Assembly (NCBI RefSeq): GCF_009707325.1
Contig: NZ_CP046103.1
Location: forward strand, 434,001-498,000
DNA length: 64,000 nucleotides
Source: Pseudomonas sp. IB20
GTDB taxonomy: Bacteria > Pseudomonadota > Gammaproteobacteria > Pseudomonadales > Pseudomonadaceae
Direction of reading: 5' to 3'
Within the stretch, counting starts at the first letter, position 1; each line of letters begins with the position of its first letter. Both the position numbers and the translations under genes were made by a program. Shown here piece after piece: positions 63,672 to 64,000 of this stretch. The notes below the pieces were generated by a model. It was not told the origin of the DNA, ran no database searches, and saw only the letters and a list, made by a program, of their open reading frames with translations.

Positions 63672-63728
63672 CGTTAAGCAACGTGTTGGAGCGCTGAGCG
63701 CTCCCGTAAAACTGACAGTGAGTCCCCA

Positions 63729-64000
63729 GTGATCAATCCGTGCCCCCGCATCCTCTTCCTCATCCCATACTTTGGCCATTGGCCTTTCTGGATGCCGTTT
63801 TTTCTCGAAAGCTGCCGGCGCAATGCGGATATTGACTGGCTGTTGTTCAGCGACTGCCCGATACCGGACAACGTCCCGGACAATGTCAGGATTGAAAGCA
63901 TCAGCTTCGCTGATTACTGCGCGTTGGTTTCACAGCGTTTGTACATCAATTTTGCGCCGCAGGCCGCCTACAAGTTGTGCGACATCAAGCCTGCCTTGGG
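63729..64000 (+). CDS. ssg: Ssg-like cell-surface glycosyltransferase (3' part outside window)
   Basis: The first 90 codons of a protein reading INPCPRILFLIPYFGHWPFW, FFLESCRRNADIDWLLFSDC and LYINFAPQAAYKLCDIKPAL. This is the N-terminus of the DUF6625/Ssg-type glycosyltransferase known downstream of dnpA (PA5001), needed for core/O-antigen synthesis. The start is taken as GTG at 63729; no ATG fits and the RBS is weak (GTGAG). It runs off the right edge. Confidence 0.75.
   Translation, partial: MINPCPRILFLIPYFGHWPFWMPFFLESCRRNADIDWLLFSDCPIPDNVPDNVRIESISFADYCALVSQRLYINFAPQAAYKLCDIKPAL

Overview
The window reads as chromosomal DNA of a Pseudomonas of the fluorescens group. GC content is high, genes are dense, REP/REPIN palindromes recur between genes, and the gene order follows the P. 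aeruginosa PAO1 block that runs from the LPS-core genes (ssg, dnpA, mig-14, wapH, carbamoyltransferase, LPS kinases, waaP/G/C/F) through glnE, aceEF, dipA, msrA, rlmJ, metY, putAP-type genes, an acyl-CoA dehydrogenase, cvrA, mscK, selO and parA. I compared with PAO1 from memory, not by search.

Region 1 (1-12062, minus strand) is the 5' part of an aryl polyene (APE)-type pigment cluster. It holds a chain-length-factor-like ketosynthase, a PlsC acyltransferase, two acyl carrier proteins, a small membrane protein, an AMP-ligase/hot-dog/GT2 fusion, an LpxL-like acyltransferase, an aromatic amino acid ammonia-lyase, a thioesterase, a LolA-like carrier, an MMPL exporter and a flavin oxidoreductase that runs off the left edge. 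Most genes overlap by 4-30 bp. The remaining elongation enzymes (KS, KR, second DH) presumably lie beyond position 1. Two oddities stand out: the three-domain fusion and a fresh 82-bp-period tandem duplication over the start of lolA.

Region 2 (12411-26483) holds single genes: a ParA-like ATPase, a remnant of a small Pseudomonas-specific protein behind a highly structured leader (bracketed by two matching REPINs), trxC, a higBA toxin-antitoxin pair with its operator repeats, selO, mscK, cvrA, a chemoreceptor, a paralogous ZapA/ZapB-like pair and an acyl-CoA dehydrogenase. Region 3 (26705-32672) is the proline utilisation locus putA/putP, divergent, with five GTTGCA PutA-operator motifs between the genes.

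Region 4 (32682-34874) is a decayed type VI secretion island: a vgrG without its 5' half, fused head-to-head to a small membrane-protein gene that has also lost its 5' end, followed by an intact DUF4123 adaptor with no effector. Region 5 (34860-48650) is core metabolism and signalling: metY, rlmJ, msrA, dipA (EAL phosphodiesterase with a degenerate GGDEF), aceF, aceE and glnE. The aceE-glnE gap carries two GntR-type palindromes.

Region 6 (48826-64000) is the LPS core locus. waaF-waaC-waaG-waaP and three more kinase-fold genes are tightly coupled. A TonB-dependent receptor gene on the opposite strand and a truncated YceK-type lipoprotein remnant separate them from the second coupled run: carbamoyltransferase, glycosyltransferase, Mig-14, DnpA-type deacetylase and the start of an ssg-like gene. 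ilvE, which I would expect between glnE and waaF, is absent. No rRNA, tRNA, CRISPR array or insertion sequence was recognised.
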